A stretch of DNA of 64,000 nucleotides. It comes from Phycisphaeraceae bacterium. GTDB lineage: Bacteria > Planctomycetota > Phycisphaerae > Phycisphaerales > Phycisphaeraceae. The notes under the pieces are model-generated. The model saw nothing but the letters and a program-made list of their open reading frames with translations, searched no databases and had not been told where the DNA came from. The translations under genes and the position numbers were made by a program. The stretch is taken from positions 53,741 to 117,740 of the forward strand of contig JANQSF010000033.1 in NCBI GenBank assembly GCA_028284155.1, read 5' to 3'. Positions within the stretch are counted from its first letter, which is position 1. The number at the start of each line of letters is the position of its first letter. Below, piece by piece: positions 35,477 through 44,937 of the stretch.

Positions 35477-38400
35477 ATGACGGCACGCTCACGTATTGGT
35501 GAACCCCGCGCTCTGCTCTGTTTGTCGGTCTGCACGCTCGCGCTGCTCGTCTGGCCTGCGATGCTGCAAGCCCAGGACGCGCCCTCGCTGGGGTTGATCC
35601 ACACGGCTCTGCAGTCGCGCCAGTACGACGCGGCGATCAAGGCCAGCGAGGACTACCTCAAGACCAATCCCAAAGACGCGGACGAGGCGACGTACCTGCG
35701 GGCACTGGCGCAGTTCCACGCCAACCAACTCGACGCGTCACTGGCGACGTGCGACACGCTGATCGCCGCGCACCCCAAGTCGGCCTGGCTGCGCAAGGCC
35801 CGCTTTCTCAAGGCCGCGTGTTACGTCAAGCAGAACAAGTACGAGCAGGCGGAGGCGATCTACTCCGCCGAGGCCAACCGCCTGCTCTCCAACGCGCGCA
35901 AGCACGAGATCGCGGGCGTGATCGTCGGCTTCGCCGACGCGCTGGCCAAGGAGCCGGATAAGAACGACGTGGGCGCGCCGCCGCCGGACTACAACAAGGC
36001 GTACAAGCTGTACGGCCAAGTGCTCGGGATGGAGATCGGCCGATCGCTGCGCGACGAGGTGATGTACAAGCGCGGCTACATCATGACCAAAGCCAAGAAC
36101 TGGGGTCAGGCCATCAACGACATGCGCGCCTACCTCATGACCTTCGACCCGGACTGGATGGGGCCGGTCGGCTCCGCCCAGCGCATGAGTCGGCAGAAGC
36201 GGCAACGCCCGGTCGAGGCGGGGCAGCACATCCTCGACGCGCGTTATCGCCTGGCCAAGTCTCAGATCGAAACGAAGCAGTGGGTCGCGGCGCGGCAGAA
36301 CGTGCAGGACCTTCAGGTGCTGCTCATCAACAAGTTCGCGCCCAAGCTTGAAGACGATGAAGCCGCGAAGCTCAAGACGATGCTCGCAAACACGACCTGG
36401 CAGGGCGTGCGGACGTGGCACCTGCACTCGGTGTCACCGAACGAGTTGGACCGGGCGGTCAAGGCGGCTCGCGACTTTCTGGAGGCCTACCCGGATCACC
36501 GGCACTCGGTCGAGGCGGCCTGGCGGATCGCTGAGGCGTACCGCATGCGCAACCGGGCTGACGACGCAATCGCCGCGTACGAGGACTTCATCGCGGTCAA
36601 GAACTTCAAACTGCCGGCCGGCGACAAGGCGACCGAGCACATCGAACGGCTGGGCACCAGCGCCGCCAAACTCAAAGACCAGTGGGAAAAGCTGGCCGTC
36701 ATCTACGTCGGGCAGATTCGGCTGAATCAGAAGAAATACGCCGAGTCGATCGAGGCGTTTCAGCGGTACGTCGCCCGATTCCCGAACGGGCCGCACTGGG
36801 CGCAGGCGCAGCGGCAGATCATCGACAACGAGTTCCTGATCGCGCTGGAGGCTGTGGCGGAGAAGGACTACGCCAATGCCAACAAGCTGTTCGACGAGTT
36901 CCTGGCTGAGCACCCGCTCGACGCGCGGGCACCGCAGGTCTTGTTCATCCGCGGCCAGATCCATTTCGCCGCGGCACAGGAACACTACAAGTCACTCGAA
37001 ACGGGCACGCTGATCGGCGCGAACGCGATCGACGACGAGCCCAAGGCCGCGGCCGACGCACGCACGGCGTTCCTCAATGCCATCGCCGAGTGGGAGAAGC
37101 TGGTCAGCAAATACCCGGGACGGCAGGAGTCGTCGTTGGCCGCGTACCAGATCGGCCTGATCTACGAAGAGCGCATCGGCGACCTGGACAAGGCGCTCGA
37201 AGCGTACCGCCGACTCACGTGGGGCTCGTGGGCGGCGCAGGCGCGCACGCGCGTCGCGGTCATGACCCGGAAGCAGCTCACACTCCGCACCGAGCGCAAG
37301 TTCCGTACGAACGAGCAGGCCAAGGTCGCGCTCAATGTCCGCAACATCGAGAAGCTGACTGTCAAGCAGTACACGCTCGACCTCGAAGCCTACTTCCGTA
37401 AGACACACCACACCGGCAACATCGAGGCGCTCGATATCGGCCTGATTCAGCCGGACAAGACGTGGACGGTCGATGTCAAGGGCTACGCCAAGTACAAGCC
37501 GATCGAGCAGGCGATCGACATCGAATTCGGCCAGGAGAAGAAGAACGTCGGCACGCCGGGTGTCTGCATCGTCCATGTCAGCGACGAGAAGACGCTCGAA
37601 GCGACGACGCTGGTCATCCGTAGCGATATCGACCTGATTGTGAAAGGCTCGCGTCACGAGGCGCTGGTCTACGCGCAGGACATGGTCAAGGGCACGCCGG
37701 CCACCGGTGTCGACCTGCTGATCAGCGACGGCAAGCAGGTTATCGCCACGGGTAAGACCGGCAAAGACGGCGTCTGGCGGCAGAAGGTCGACGAGTTGAA
37801 AGACGCCGGTACGCTGCGCGTCTTCGCCAGCCGCGGCGCAAACATCGCCTCGAACATGATCAACCTGTCCGGCTTGAAGGTGTCGCAGAGCCTCACGCCC
37901 AAGGGATACATTTACACCGACCGATCGGCCTACCAGCCGGGCCACGTCGTGGCGTTCCGCGGCATCATCCGCGACGTCAAAGACGGTTCGTACACCGCGC
38001 CGGCCGGCGAGGTGTTCGTCGTCAGCGTGTCCGACCCGCAGGGCCGACTGCTACGACGTGAAGAGGTCACGCTTTCGAAGTACGGCACGTTCCACGCCAA
38101 GATGCCGATCCAGACCGGCTCGCCGTTGGGCAACTACACCGTCAACGCGCGGGCGAAGGACAAAGCCAAGGCCAACCTGAGCTTCAACGCGCAGTTCGCC
38201 GTGCACCAGTTCCAGTTGCAGAAGGTCCGCGCGTCGATCGACTTCGATCAGCCGGTCTACTTCCGCGGCGAGACGGTCAAGGCGACGATCAAGGCCGAGT
38301 ACTACTGGGGCGAACCGCTGGTCAACAAGGAGATCCGCTACCAGTTACCCGACGGCCGAACGCTCACGGCCATGACCGACGCGAAGGGGCAGGTCAAGGT

Positions 38401-41400
38401 CGAGTTCGACACGTCGGGCATGACGCCCAGCGGGTCGGGACGGCCGCTGCCGTTTGTGGCGACCGTGTTGGGCGACAACGTCACGCACGGGTCGGCCGCG
38501 TTTCTGTCGTATCACGGGTTTAACCTGACCATCAAGCCGAGCACCAGCCTCGTGCTGTCCGGCGAGCCGTTCGACTTGAAGGTCACGACGAAGCTGCCCG
38601 ACGGCAAGGATGGCAAGCCGACCGGCCGCGACCTGACGCTGACCGTCCTGCGTCGGCAGGTCGCCAAGCCCGACCCGGTGCTCAGCGGCGTGCCGTGGGT
38701 GCAGCATCGGAACCAGGTCGCCGCGGAGGTGACCGTCTCTGAACAGAAGCTCAAGACCGACGACGAGACCGGCGAGGCAACCGTTCGGCTCGACCTGAAA
38801 GAGGGCGGGCGGTACGTCCTGCGCGTCTCGGGCGACGACCGGTTCGAGCAGACGCTCGTCGCGCATGTCGAAGTGAACGTGTCGGACGACGAGGACGCGA
38901 CCAAGCTGCGCGTCTTTGCGGAAAGCGACACGCTGCAGGTGGGCAAGGCCGCGAAGATCCGCGTCCACAGCCGGCTCGACAAGGCGCTGGCGTTGGTGAC
39001 GTTCGAGGGCGACGGCGTGATCGGCCACCGTGTCGTGACGCTGAAGAAGGGATTCAACAACCTCGATCTCAATGTCGACCACGCGCACTTCCCAAACTTC
39101 ATGATGTGCGTCGTCGCGCTGGATGACCGCGACCTGCGGGTTGCGCAAAAGGCATTCAGTGTTGAGCGGCTACTTCGCGTGGTCATCAAGCCGAAGCAGG
39201 ACGTTTACAAGCCGGGCGAAAAAGGCTCGGTCGAGGTGACTGTGACCGACCAGCTCGGTCGGCCGGTGCAGACGGAGTTGAGCCTGTCGCTGGCGGACGA
39301 GGCGCTTTACGCGTTGTACCCGGATCGGACGCCGCGCATCATCGACTTCTTCCAGCGTGAAGCGCGACGGCGGGCGCACTTCCGCGTGATTTCGACCAAC
39401 GGCTTCGCGTACGTGGCCCGGACGACGTCGGTGAACAAGTCGATCGTCGTCGAGGCTGAACGGTTGGCCAACGCGAATCGCGAGCACGCCCAACTGGCGG
39501 TCGTTCGACTGAATAGCGCGGGGTCGGTGGACCGTATACAACAGCTTCAGTCTCAGTTGCGCGGTTTGAGCGATCGCGAATCGCGAAGCAGGCGGGCGTC
39601 GGGGCGGATCACTGGGCAGCAAGCGGGGCAGGCTGCGCAGATGCAGCAGGAGCTCGCCGAGGCTTCCGACGAGATGCTGTTCGACTCCCGCAACGCGCCG
39701 CAGAGCGCTGCGACGGGCGGCGGCGCTGCCATGGGCCGGAACGGCCAGGCATTCTTCAGGCAATTGAACGGCAGAGCCAGGTGGCATGTCGACGCACCGG
39801 CCGAGGCTGGAACGGTCGCGTTTGGTGCGTTCCATGCGGACGGTTTCGAGGCCAGCGGCGCATTGTTGGGCGCCGATAGCGGTGGCCAGGCCATCGTCGC
39901 ACGCCGTGAGATGCCCGAGGACGGCCGATGGCTGCCCGTTGTCGTGACCGACGACAAGGGCAAGGCCACCGTCGAACTCGACCTGCCGGAAAAGACAACT
40001 CAGTGGCGGCTGACGGCCCGGGGCGTCAGCGTCGAGACACTCGTCGGCGAGGCGACGGCCAAACTCGTCACGCGCAAGGACTTCTTCGTCAGTGTCAAGA
40101 CGCCGCGTCACCTGACCGAGGGCGACAAGCCGCGCATCCTGACGCGCATCCATAACCTGACCGACTACGCCGGCCCGGTTGATCTGACACTGTCGGTCGA
40201 GGCGGACGGCAAAAAACTGTATGAGCTGCGCAAACGCGTCGAGGTGAAGAAGCAGCAGGGGGCCGAGGCCGCGTTCGACGCGTTCGAGGTGCCGACGACG
40301 CAGCAGGTGAGCGTGACGGTAACCGCCAAGGCGGGCGACCACACCGATGCGCTGGCGCGCGACGTGGATGTCAATCTTTGGGGCATCCGCCTGGCGGCGC
40401 ACGGCGGCGGCGTTGCCCGCAACAACGCCGACCTTATGCTGACGCTGCCCAACCGCGCATATCAATCGCGTTGGCTGAGCGTGACCGTCGGCCCGAGCCT
40501 GAAGCAGGCCGTGATCGACCTGGCCACGGGCGGCGTGCCCGTGCCGATGCCTCTGACCGTTGATGGGCGGCGCGCCCCGCGCATCCTCCCGCCGACCGGT
40601 TTGAATCACTACGTCGGCGGCGAGTTGCTGGCGACGGTCAGTGCGCTTGAGTATGCCCGTACGGTCAAGGCCAAGCCGGGCGCGATCGACGACCTGACCG
40701 AACGCACGCGTTCGCTGGTCAGCGCGCTGGTTGTCGGGCAGCGCAAGGACGGCGGCTGGACGTGGCGGCCGGTCGCGCACAACTACACGAGCGATTGGGC
40801 GGTGTCTTCCACGAGCTATTGGGCGCTGCTCAAGGCCCGCGACGCGGGCGTGGCCGTACACGCCGACACGCTCAAGAAGGCCCGCACGTTCCTGGAGAAC
40901 ACGTTCCAGCGGCTGTCGTCGAACGACAACGACGGCAAGGCCGTCGTGCTGCACGCGTTGAGCGTCGGCGAGAAGGTCGAGTTCGCCCGGCTGAACCGCC
41001 TGCACCGGCAACGGCATGACCTGAGCCCGATCGCCAAGGCTTACACGGCGTTGGCGCTGGCGAATGTCGAGCGCAACCAGTTTGCCTCCGAAGTGCTCGA
41101 CGTGCTGTTGAAGGACGTGCGTGCGACCAAGGCGGGCACGCGCGACCTGGCGCACTTCTCAGGCGCGGGCTCGAACCGTCCGTGGGGCAATCACGCCTGG
41201 TTGACGGACGATGTCGAGACCACGGCCGTCGCGCTGTTGGCGATCGCCCGGTTGCGGCCGGCCGACCCGGCCGCGGAACGGGCAGCCCAATTCCTGCTCA
41301 ACGGTCGCGTGTCGTCCAAGTCGCGCGGCCCGATAGTCGCGGCGTTGGCCGGCCACTTCGGCAAGGGCCGACCGGCCGGCGAAGACTACGAGTTGGCCGT

Positions 41401-43858
41401 GGCTGTCAACGGCAAAACCGTGACGACGATCAAGCACGACGGCGACAGCACGACGCAACGCTTCGCCGTCCCGACCGGCCTGATCAAGGACGGCGAGAAC
41501 CACCTGACGTTCAAGATCAACGGGCAGGGCGAGTACGCTTACGCCGCAACGCTCGAAGGCTTCACGACGGATATGAAAGACCCGGGCACGTACCGGTCGT
41601 ATTCGATCCGTTCACGCCGCTACTACCACGCCAATTTGGAGTACCGCGGCCGACCGATCAGCGCGTCGAGCACCAGCCCGGTGAAGAACATCGAAATCGG
41701 CCAACGCGTCCGCGTGTATGTCGACCTGTACCACCACACGACCCGCGTGCCTTACTCGGTCATCGAAGAGCCGCTGCCGGCCGGTATGACGCTGGTGAAC
41801 GGTTCGGTCAACAGCCGGGCTAACCGCGTGGTCGTTCGTGACGGCAAGATCGTCATGCACTTCGGGCCGCACCGCAGCCCGAACGACTATTCGTACGAGT
41901 TGGTCGGTTACGCGTCGGGTCAGTACCGCGTAGCCCCCGCGGCGATGCGCGACGCGATGAATCCTGGGCGGATGCGGCTTGGCCCGATCTCCGAATTACG
42001 CGTACTCGACCCGGGCGCCAAGTCGGAAGACCCGTACCAGATGAACTCGGGCGAGCGCTACACCCTGGGCAAGGCGTATTTCGACGACGGGTTGTACGCG
42101 GACGCGCTGCGCTACCTGGAGCCGTTGGCCAACAGCCGGTACAACGAACGCGAAGTGTCGCGCATGCTGCTTTGGGTTTACACGAGCGAGGGCTACTACA
42201 ACGCCCAGGCGATCGTCGACAACTTCGAGATCCTGCGCGAGAAGTTCCCGACCCTGTTCATCCCATTCGACAAGATCCTGACGGTCGGCAAGGCCTACCA
42301 CGACCTGAAGGAGTTTGTGCAGGCGTACCTGGTCTATCGCGCGACGATCGACGCCAGCTTCCTGAAGGACTCCAACGTCAGCGCGTTGCTGCAGGACGAG
42401 GGCCAACTGCTCGGTTCGGTGGATTATCAGGCCAAACTCTGGCAGCACTACCCGGACACAGCCTTCGTGCAGTCGAGCTTCTTCGCGCTGAGCCAGTTGC
42501 TGTACCAGGAAGCGCCGAACGCGGCCAAGCACGCGAAGGCCGAACGTCGCGTGCACGTGCCCGGCCACGCCAACGGCGGGGCAAACGGTGGGGCGAATGG
42601 CGGAGCGAACGGGGGTGTCAACGGTCACGCCAACGGCGACGCGAAGGGGCCGACCAAGATCGACATGCTCAAGGAAACGGTCAAGATGTTGAACCAGTTC
42701 CTGACGCTGTACCCGACTAGCCCATTGGCGGACGACGCGGCATTCAGCTTGGCCAACGCGCACCTCGACCTGCAGCAGTACGAGGTCGTCGTGGCGCTCA
42801 GCGACCTGTTCAAGCAGCGGTACGACAAGAGCGAGTTCGCTTCATCGTTCCAGTACATGCAGGCGCTGGGCCACTTCTGGCAGCGTGACTACGACGAGGC
42901 GTTGGAACACGCCAGTGTCGTCGCCAACGGCGACAGCAAGGACCGCGACTTCTCCCGTTACATCCTCGGTCAGGTCTATCACGCCCGCGGCGTGCCGGCC
43001 GACGCGATCAAGTGGTACGAGACGGTCAAGTCGAAGTACCCCGACGCCAAGCAGGCGATCGGCTACTTCGAGCGCAAGGCCATCGGCCTGGAAGAGGTCA
43101 ACATCTTCAAGCCGGGCGAGGCCGTCGAGCTGACCCTGGACTACCGCAACATCAAGGAGGCCGCGCTGCAGGTTTACAAGGTCGACCTGATGAAGCTGTA
43201 TCTGCGTGAGAAGAACCTAAGCAATATCACCGAGGTCAATCTCGCGGGCATCGCGCCGCAGGTGACGATGTCGATGCAGCTCGGCGACGGCAAGGACTAC
43301 GTCGAGAAGGAGGCCAAGGCCAAGCTGAAGCTCGAAGACGAGGGCGCGTACCTCGTCATCGTGCGTGGCGACGACCTGTTCGCCAGCGGTCTGGTCCTGA
43401 TCACGCCGTTGAAGATCGAGGTGCAGGAAGACGCCGTCAGCGGGCAGGTGCGGGCGAACGTGATCAACCGCGTCAAGTCGCTGCGGCCGGCCGGCGTCCA
43501 CGTCAAGGCGATCGGGTCGTCGGACAGCGCGTTCAAGAGCGGCGACACCGACTTGCGCGGCCTCTTCGTGGCCGACGGGCTGAACGGCAAGGCGACGGTG
43601 ATCGCCCGGGAGGGCGACGCGCGGTATGCGTTCTACCGCGGCAAGGATTGGCTCGGCTCGCGGCCGCAGCCGAACGCCCCGGCCGCGTCGCAGCCGCGTC
43701 GGCCGTCTTTGCAACAGCAAAAGGCGCCGCAGGTCGATTATCAGTACAACCTGCGATTCCAGAACAGCGCCATCCAGCGGGGCAACTACGCGGAGTTCGA
43801 CAAGTTCCGACGTCAGGACGTTCAGGGTAAGGGCGTGCAGATCGAGGCGACGAAGTAG
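35477..43858 (+). CDS. Giant secreted alpha-2-macroglobulin/TPR protein, 2793 aa
   Basis: A signal peptide (about 1-32, ending MLQAQ) leads into tetratricopeptide-like repeats (about 35-610). Macroglobulin domains follow: MG2-like 'YIYTDRSAYQPGHVVAFRGII' near 812, 'DVYKPGEKGSVEVTVTD' near 1240, and the A2M core 'LPEKTTQWRLTARG' near 1500-1512. A helical thioester-type domain (about 1700-1950) has LNHY (1709-1712) where the CxEQ thioester is expected, so covalent trapping is unlikely. A second TPR block lies at about 2190-2560, interrupted by an Ala-Asn-Gly linker (about 2362-2390), with beta-rich domains at the end. It probably acts in the periplasm as a large scaffold or protease-guard relative. 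A GAAGGGAAA site precedes the ATG. Confidence 0.85.
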   Translation: MTARSRIGEPRALLCLSVCTLALLVWPAMLQAQDAPSLGLIHTALQSRQYDAAIKASEDYLKTNPKDADEATYLRALAQFHANQLDASLATCDTLIAAHPKSAWLRKARFLKAACYVKQNKYEQAEAIYSAEANRLLSNARKHEIAGVIVGFADALAKEPDKNDVGAPPPDYNKAYKLYGQVLGMEIGRSLRDEVMYKRGYIMTKAKNWGQAINDMRAYLMTFDPDWMGPVGSAQRMSRQKRQRPVEAGQHILDARYRLAKSQIETKQWVAARQNVQDLQVLLINKFAPKLEDDEAAKLKTMLANTTWQGVRTWHLHSVSPNELDRAVKAARDFLEAYPDHRHSVEAAWRIAEAYRMRNRADDAIAAYEDFIAVKNFKLPAGDKATEHIERLGTSAAKLKDQWEKLAVIYVGQIRLNQKKYAESIEAFQRYVARFPNGPHWAQAQRQIIDNEFLIALEAVAEKDYANANKLFDEFLAEHPLDARAPQVLFIRGQIHFAAAQEHYKSLETGTLIGANAIDDEPKAAADARTAFLNAIAEWEKLVSKYPGRQESSLAAYQIGLIYEERIGDLDKALEAYRRLTWGSWAAQARTRVAVMTRKQLTLRTERKFRTNEQAKVALNVRNIEKLTVKQYTLDLEAYFRKTHHTGNIEALDIGLIQPDKTWTVDVKGYAKYKPIEQAIDIEFGQEKKNVGTPGVCIVHVSDEKTLEATTLVIRSDIDLIVKGSRHEALVYAQDMVKGTPATGVDLLISDGKQVIATGKTGKDGVWRQKVDELKDAGTLRVFASRGANIASNMINLSGLKVSQSLTPKGYIYTDRSAYQPGHVVAFRGIIRDVKDGSYTAPAGEVFVVSVSDPQGRLLRREEVTLSKYGTFHAKMPIQTGSPLGNYTVNARAKDKAKANLSFNAQFAVHQFQLQKVRASIDFDQPVYFRGETVKATIKAEYYWGEPLVNKEIRYQLPDGRTLTAMTDAKGQVKVEFDTSGMTPSGSGRPLPFVATVLGDNVTHGSAAFLSYHGFNLTIKPSTSLVLSGEPFDLKVTTKLPDGKDGKPTGRDLTLTVLRRQVAKPDPVLSGVPWVQHRNQVAAEVTVSEQKLKTDDETGEATVRLDLKEGGRYVLRVSGDDRFEQTLVAHVEVNVSDDEDATKLRVFAESDTLQVGKAAKIRVHSRLDKALALVTFEGDGVIGHRVVTLKKGFNNLDLNVDHAHFPNFMMCVVALDDRDLRVAQKAFSVERLLRVVIKPKQDVYKPGEKGSVEVTVTDQLGRPVQTELSLSLADEALYALYPDRTPRIIDFFQREARRRAHFRVISTNGFAYVARTTSVNKSIVVEAERLANANREHAQLAVVRLNSAGSVDRIQQLQSQLRGLSDRESRSRRASGRITGQQAGQAAQMQQELAEASDEMLFDSRNAPQSAATGGGAAMGRNGQAFFRQLNGRARWHVDAPAEAGTVAFGAFHADGFEASGALLGADSGGQAIVARREMPEDGRWLPVVVTDDKGKATVELDLPEKTTQWRLTARGVSVETLVGEATAKLVTRKDFFVSVKTPRHLTEGDKPRILTRIHNLTDYAGPVDLTLSVEADGKKLYELRKRVEVKKQQGAEAAFDAFEVPTTQQVSVTVTAKAGDHTDALARDVDVNLWGIRLAAHGGGVARNNADLMLTLPNRAYQSRWLSVTVGPSLKQAVIDLATGGVPVPMPLTVDGRRAPRILPPTGLNHYVGGELLATVSALEYARTVKAKPGAIDDLTERTRSLVSALVVGQRKDGGWTWRPVAHNYTSDWAVSSTSYWALLKARDAGVAVHADTLKKARTFLENTFQRLSSNDNDGKAVVLHALSVGEKVEFARLNRLHRQRHDLSPIAKAYTALALANVERNQFASEVLDVLLKDVRATKAGTRDLAHFSGAGSNRPWGNHAWLTDDVETTAVALLAIARLRPADPAAERAAQFLLNGRVSSKSRGPIVAALAGHFGKGRPAGEDYELAVAVNGKTVTTIKHDGDSTTQRFAVPTGLIKDGENHLTFKINGQGEYAYAATLEGFTTDMKDPGTYRSYSIRSRRYYHANLEYRGRPISASSTSPVKNIEIGQRVRVYVDLYHHTTRVPYSVIEEPLPAGMTLVNGSVNSRANRVVVRDGKIVMHFGPHRSPNDYSYELVGYASGQYRVAPAAMRDAMNPGRMRLGPISELRVLDPGAKSEDPYQMNSGERYTLGKAYFDDGLYADALRYLEPLANSRYNEREVSRMLLWVYTSEGYYNAQAIVDNFEILREKFPTLFIPFDKILTVGKAYHDLKEFVQAYLVYRATIDASFLKDSNVSALLQDEGQLLGSVDYQAKLWQHYPDTAFVQSSFFALSQLLYQEAPNAAKHAKAERRVHVPGHANGGANGGANGGANGGVNGHANGDAKGPTKIDMLKETVKMLNQFLTLYPTSPLADDAAFSLANAHLDLQQYEVVVALSDLFKQRYDKSEFASSFQYMQALGHFWQRDYDEALEHASVVANGDSKDRDFSRYILGQVYHARGVPADAIKWYETVKSKYPDAKQAIGYFERKAIGLEEVNIFKPGEAVELTLDYRNIKEAALQVYKVDLMKLYLREKNLSNITEVNLAGIAPQVTMSMQLGDGKDYVEKEAKAKLKLEDEGAYLVIVRGDDLFASGLVLITPLKIEVQEDAVSGQVRANVINRVKSLRPAGVHVKAIGSSDSAFKSGDTDLRGLFVADGLNGKATVIAREGDARYAFYRGKDWLGSRPQPNAPAASQPRRPSLQQQKAPQVDYQYNLRFQNSAIQRGNYAEFDKFRRQDVQGKGVQIEATK
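42572..42643 (+). repeat. 12-nt tandem repeat (six units) in the A2M/TPR gene
   Basis: Units follow the pattern aacggnggngcn and encode Asn-Gly-Gly-Ala-like tetrapeptides. The last three units have drifted. It forms a flexible linker inside the C-terminal TPR block and could vary in number between strains. Confidence 0.8.
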
Positions 43859-43891
43859 AGCCGGCACAAACTGGCGAGTTAACCAATAGCA

Positions 43892-43926
43892 CAGGCGGCC
43901 GTCTTAGACGGCCGCCTGTTTTGTTT
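43892..43926 (+). terminator. Intrinsic terminator after the giant A2M gene
   Basis: A perfect 12-bp GC-rich stem (caggcggccgtc / gacggccgcctg) with a tta loop is followed by ttttgttt. It lies 33 nt after the stop codon. Confidence 0.9.
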
Positions 43927-43948
43927 ACTCAACGGATTAGTCGCGGTG

Positions 43949-44146
43949 TTAGGCGATCACGTCGACGTGTTGGCCCTTGCCCGTCACGTCGTTCAATGCC
44001 TGCGTCAGTTCGAGCGACTGTTCCAGCATGCTGATCGCGGCTTCGCCCTGCTGCTCGGCCACGTCTTTCGACTTGGCGGCGACGGCGGTGGCGACATCCT
44101 GCGCGAGTTGGGCATTGGCCAGTGCTGTGGCATCGACAGGGCTCAT
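43949..44146 (-). CDS. YjfB-like small protein (putative motility protein family)
   Basis: The protein has 65 residues from the ATG at 44146: mostly one amphipathic helix (ANAQLAQDVATAVAAKSKDV, then EQQGEAAISMLEQ), ending in GKGQHVDVIA, which fits the 'lGxxiDvyA' end of YjfB proteins. A start at 44200 would add 18 residues and overlap pgsA by 14 nt, allowing coupling; it is possible but gives an untypical N-terminus. The role of the family is not established. No flagellar genes are in the window. Confidence 0.55.
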   Translation of the reverse strand: MSPVDATALANAQLAQDVATAVAAKSKDVAEQQGEAAISMLEQSLELTQALNDVTGKGQHVDVIA

Positions 44147-44186
44147 GCGGGAGGTATCGACCCGGTCGGCAGGCCCGCTTGAGTTA

Positions 44187-44843
44187 TCACGCCGATCCAT
44201 CCGTGTCGGTCGGCTTTGACCGGCTCGCCCGGATCGCTCCGGTGATATAAGGCCAACCGCTGAGCGCGGTCACGCCAACCGTCACGTAAACCAGCACGTC
44301 GCGCACCCACGTGAGCCAGCCGAACTTATCGGCGTTCTCGACCGGGTCGATCCAGATGATCAGCATCACGATCGGCACGACGATCGACTGGAGGATCATC
44401 TTGGCCTTGCCAAGCAGTTTGGACGGGAAGTAGACGCCGGCCGACTCCAGCTCACTGCGGATCGCCGTGACCAGCAATTCGCGCGACAGCATGACCGCGA
44501 CCATCCACGGGTACATGCCGCTGACCATGTTGAAGAATTCGCCGCGTTCCGCCGCCTCGGGGATGACGAACCGTGGGCCGGCGAGGTAGATGAATGCACC
44601 GAGCACAAGCACCTTGTCGCAGACCGGGTCCATGATTCGGCCGAACCGGCTTTCGACCTTCCAGCGGCGGGCGAGGTAGCCGTCGAGCGCGTCGGTGATC
44701 GCGCCGATGATGAACAACCCATTGGCGACCAGCAGCGCCCAGTCGGGTCCTTGCCCGTAGCGATAAAGATTGAGCACGACGAAGAACGCGGCCGCCATGA
44801 CCAAACGAAGGATCGTCAGTTGGTTGGGGATGTGGCGACGCAT
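44187..44843 (-). CDS. pgsA: CDP-diacylglycerol-glycerol-3-phosphate 3-phosphatidyltransferase family protein
   Basis: The ATG at 44843 gives 218 residues (MRRHIPNQLTILRLV, the usual PgsA opening). The CDP-alcohol phosphotransferase motif is intact: DG-x2-AR-x8-G-x3-D-x3-D within 'DALDGYLARRWKVESRFG' and 'RIMDPVCDK'. Several membrane helices follow. The enzyme makes phosphatidylglycerol phosphate at the inner membrane; another CDP-alcohol substrate is possible from sequence alone. It lies 94 nt after rpsA, with the spacer fully occupied by a palindromic repeat. Confidence 0.88.
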   Translation of the reverse strand: MRRHIPNQLTILRLVMAAAFFVVLNLYRYGQGPDWALLVANGLFIIGAITDALDGYLARRWKVESRFGRIMDPVCDKVLVLGAFIYLAGPRFVIPEAAERGEFFNMVSGMYPWMVAVMLSRELLVTAIRSELESAGVYFPSKLLGKAKMILQSIVVPIVMLIIWIDPVENADKFGWLTWVRDVLVYVTVGVTALSGWPYITGAIRASRSKPTDTDGSA

Positions 44844-44848
44844 GGGGG

Positions 44849-44935
44849 CATTGTCGATCTTCGATTTCCGATCTGATCGAGACGAAACGGCGTCCTCAAT
44901 TCCAATCGTCAATCGGCAACCGCAAATCGGCAATG
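44849..44935. repeat. Palindromic spacer of AATCGGCAATCG words (rpsA-pgsA)
   Basis: Arms 44849-44879 and 44897-44935 are imperfect reverse complements (cattgtcgatcttcgattt.. against ..aaatcggcaatg). They begin at the rpsA stop and end 5 nt before the pgsA start. The words match those in the trkH-nuoI spacer. Confidence 0.65.
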
Positions 44936-44937
44936 GT

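Noticed and set aside
39170..41155. 661-aa open frame antisense to the A2M/TPR gene
   Set aside because: It is a shadow caused by GC-rich third codon positions; composition is His/Arg/Val-rich with no domain, and the sense frame has clear domains.
42572..42643. Short regular repeats as a CRISPR-like array
   Set aside because: Units are 12 nt, contiguous and in frame, with no unique spacers; it is a coding linker.
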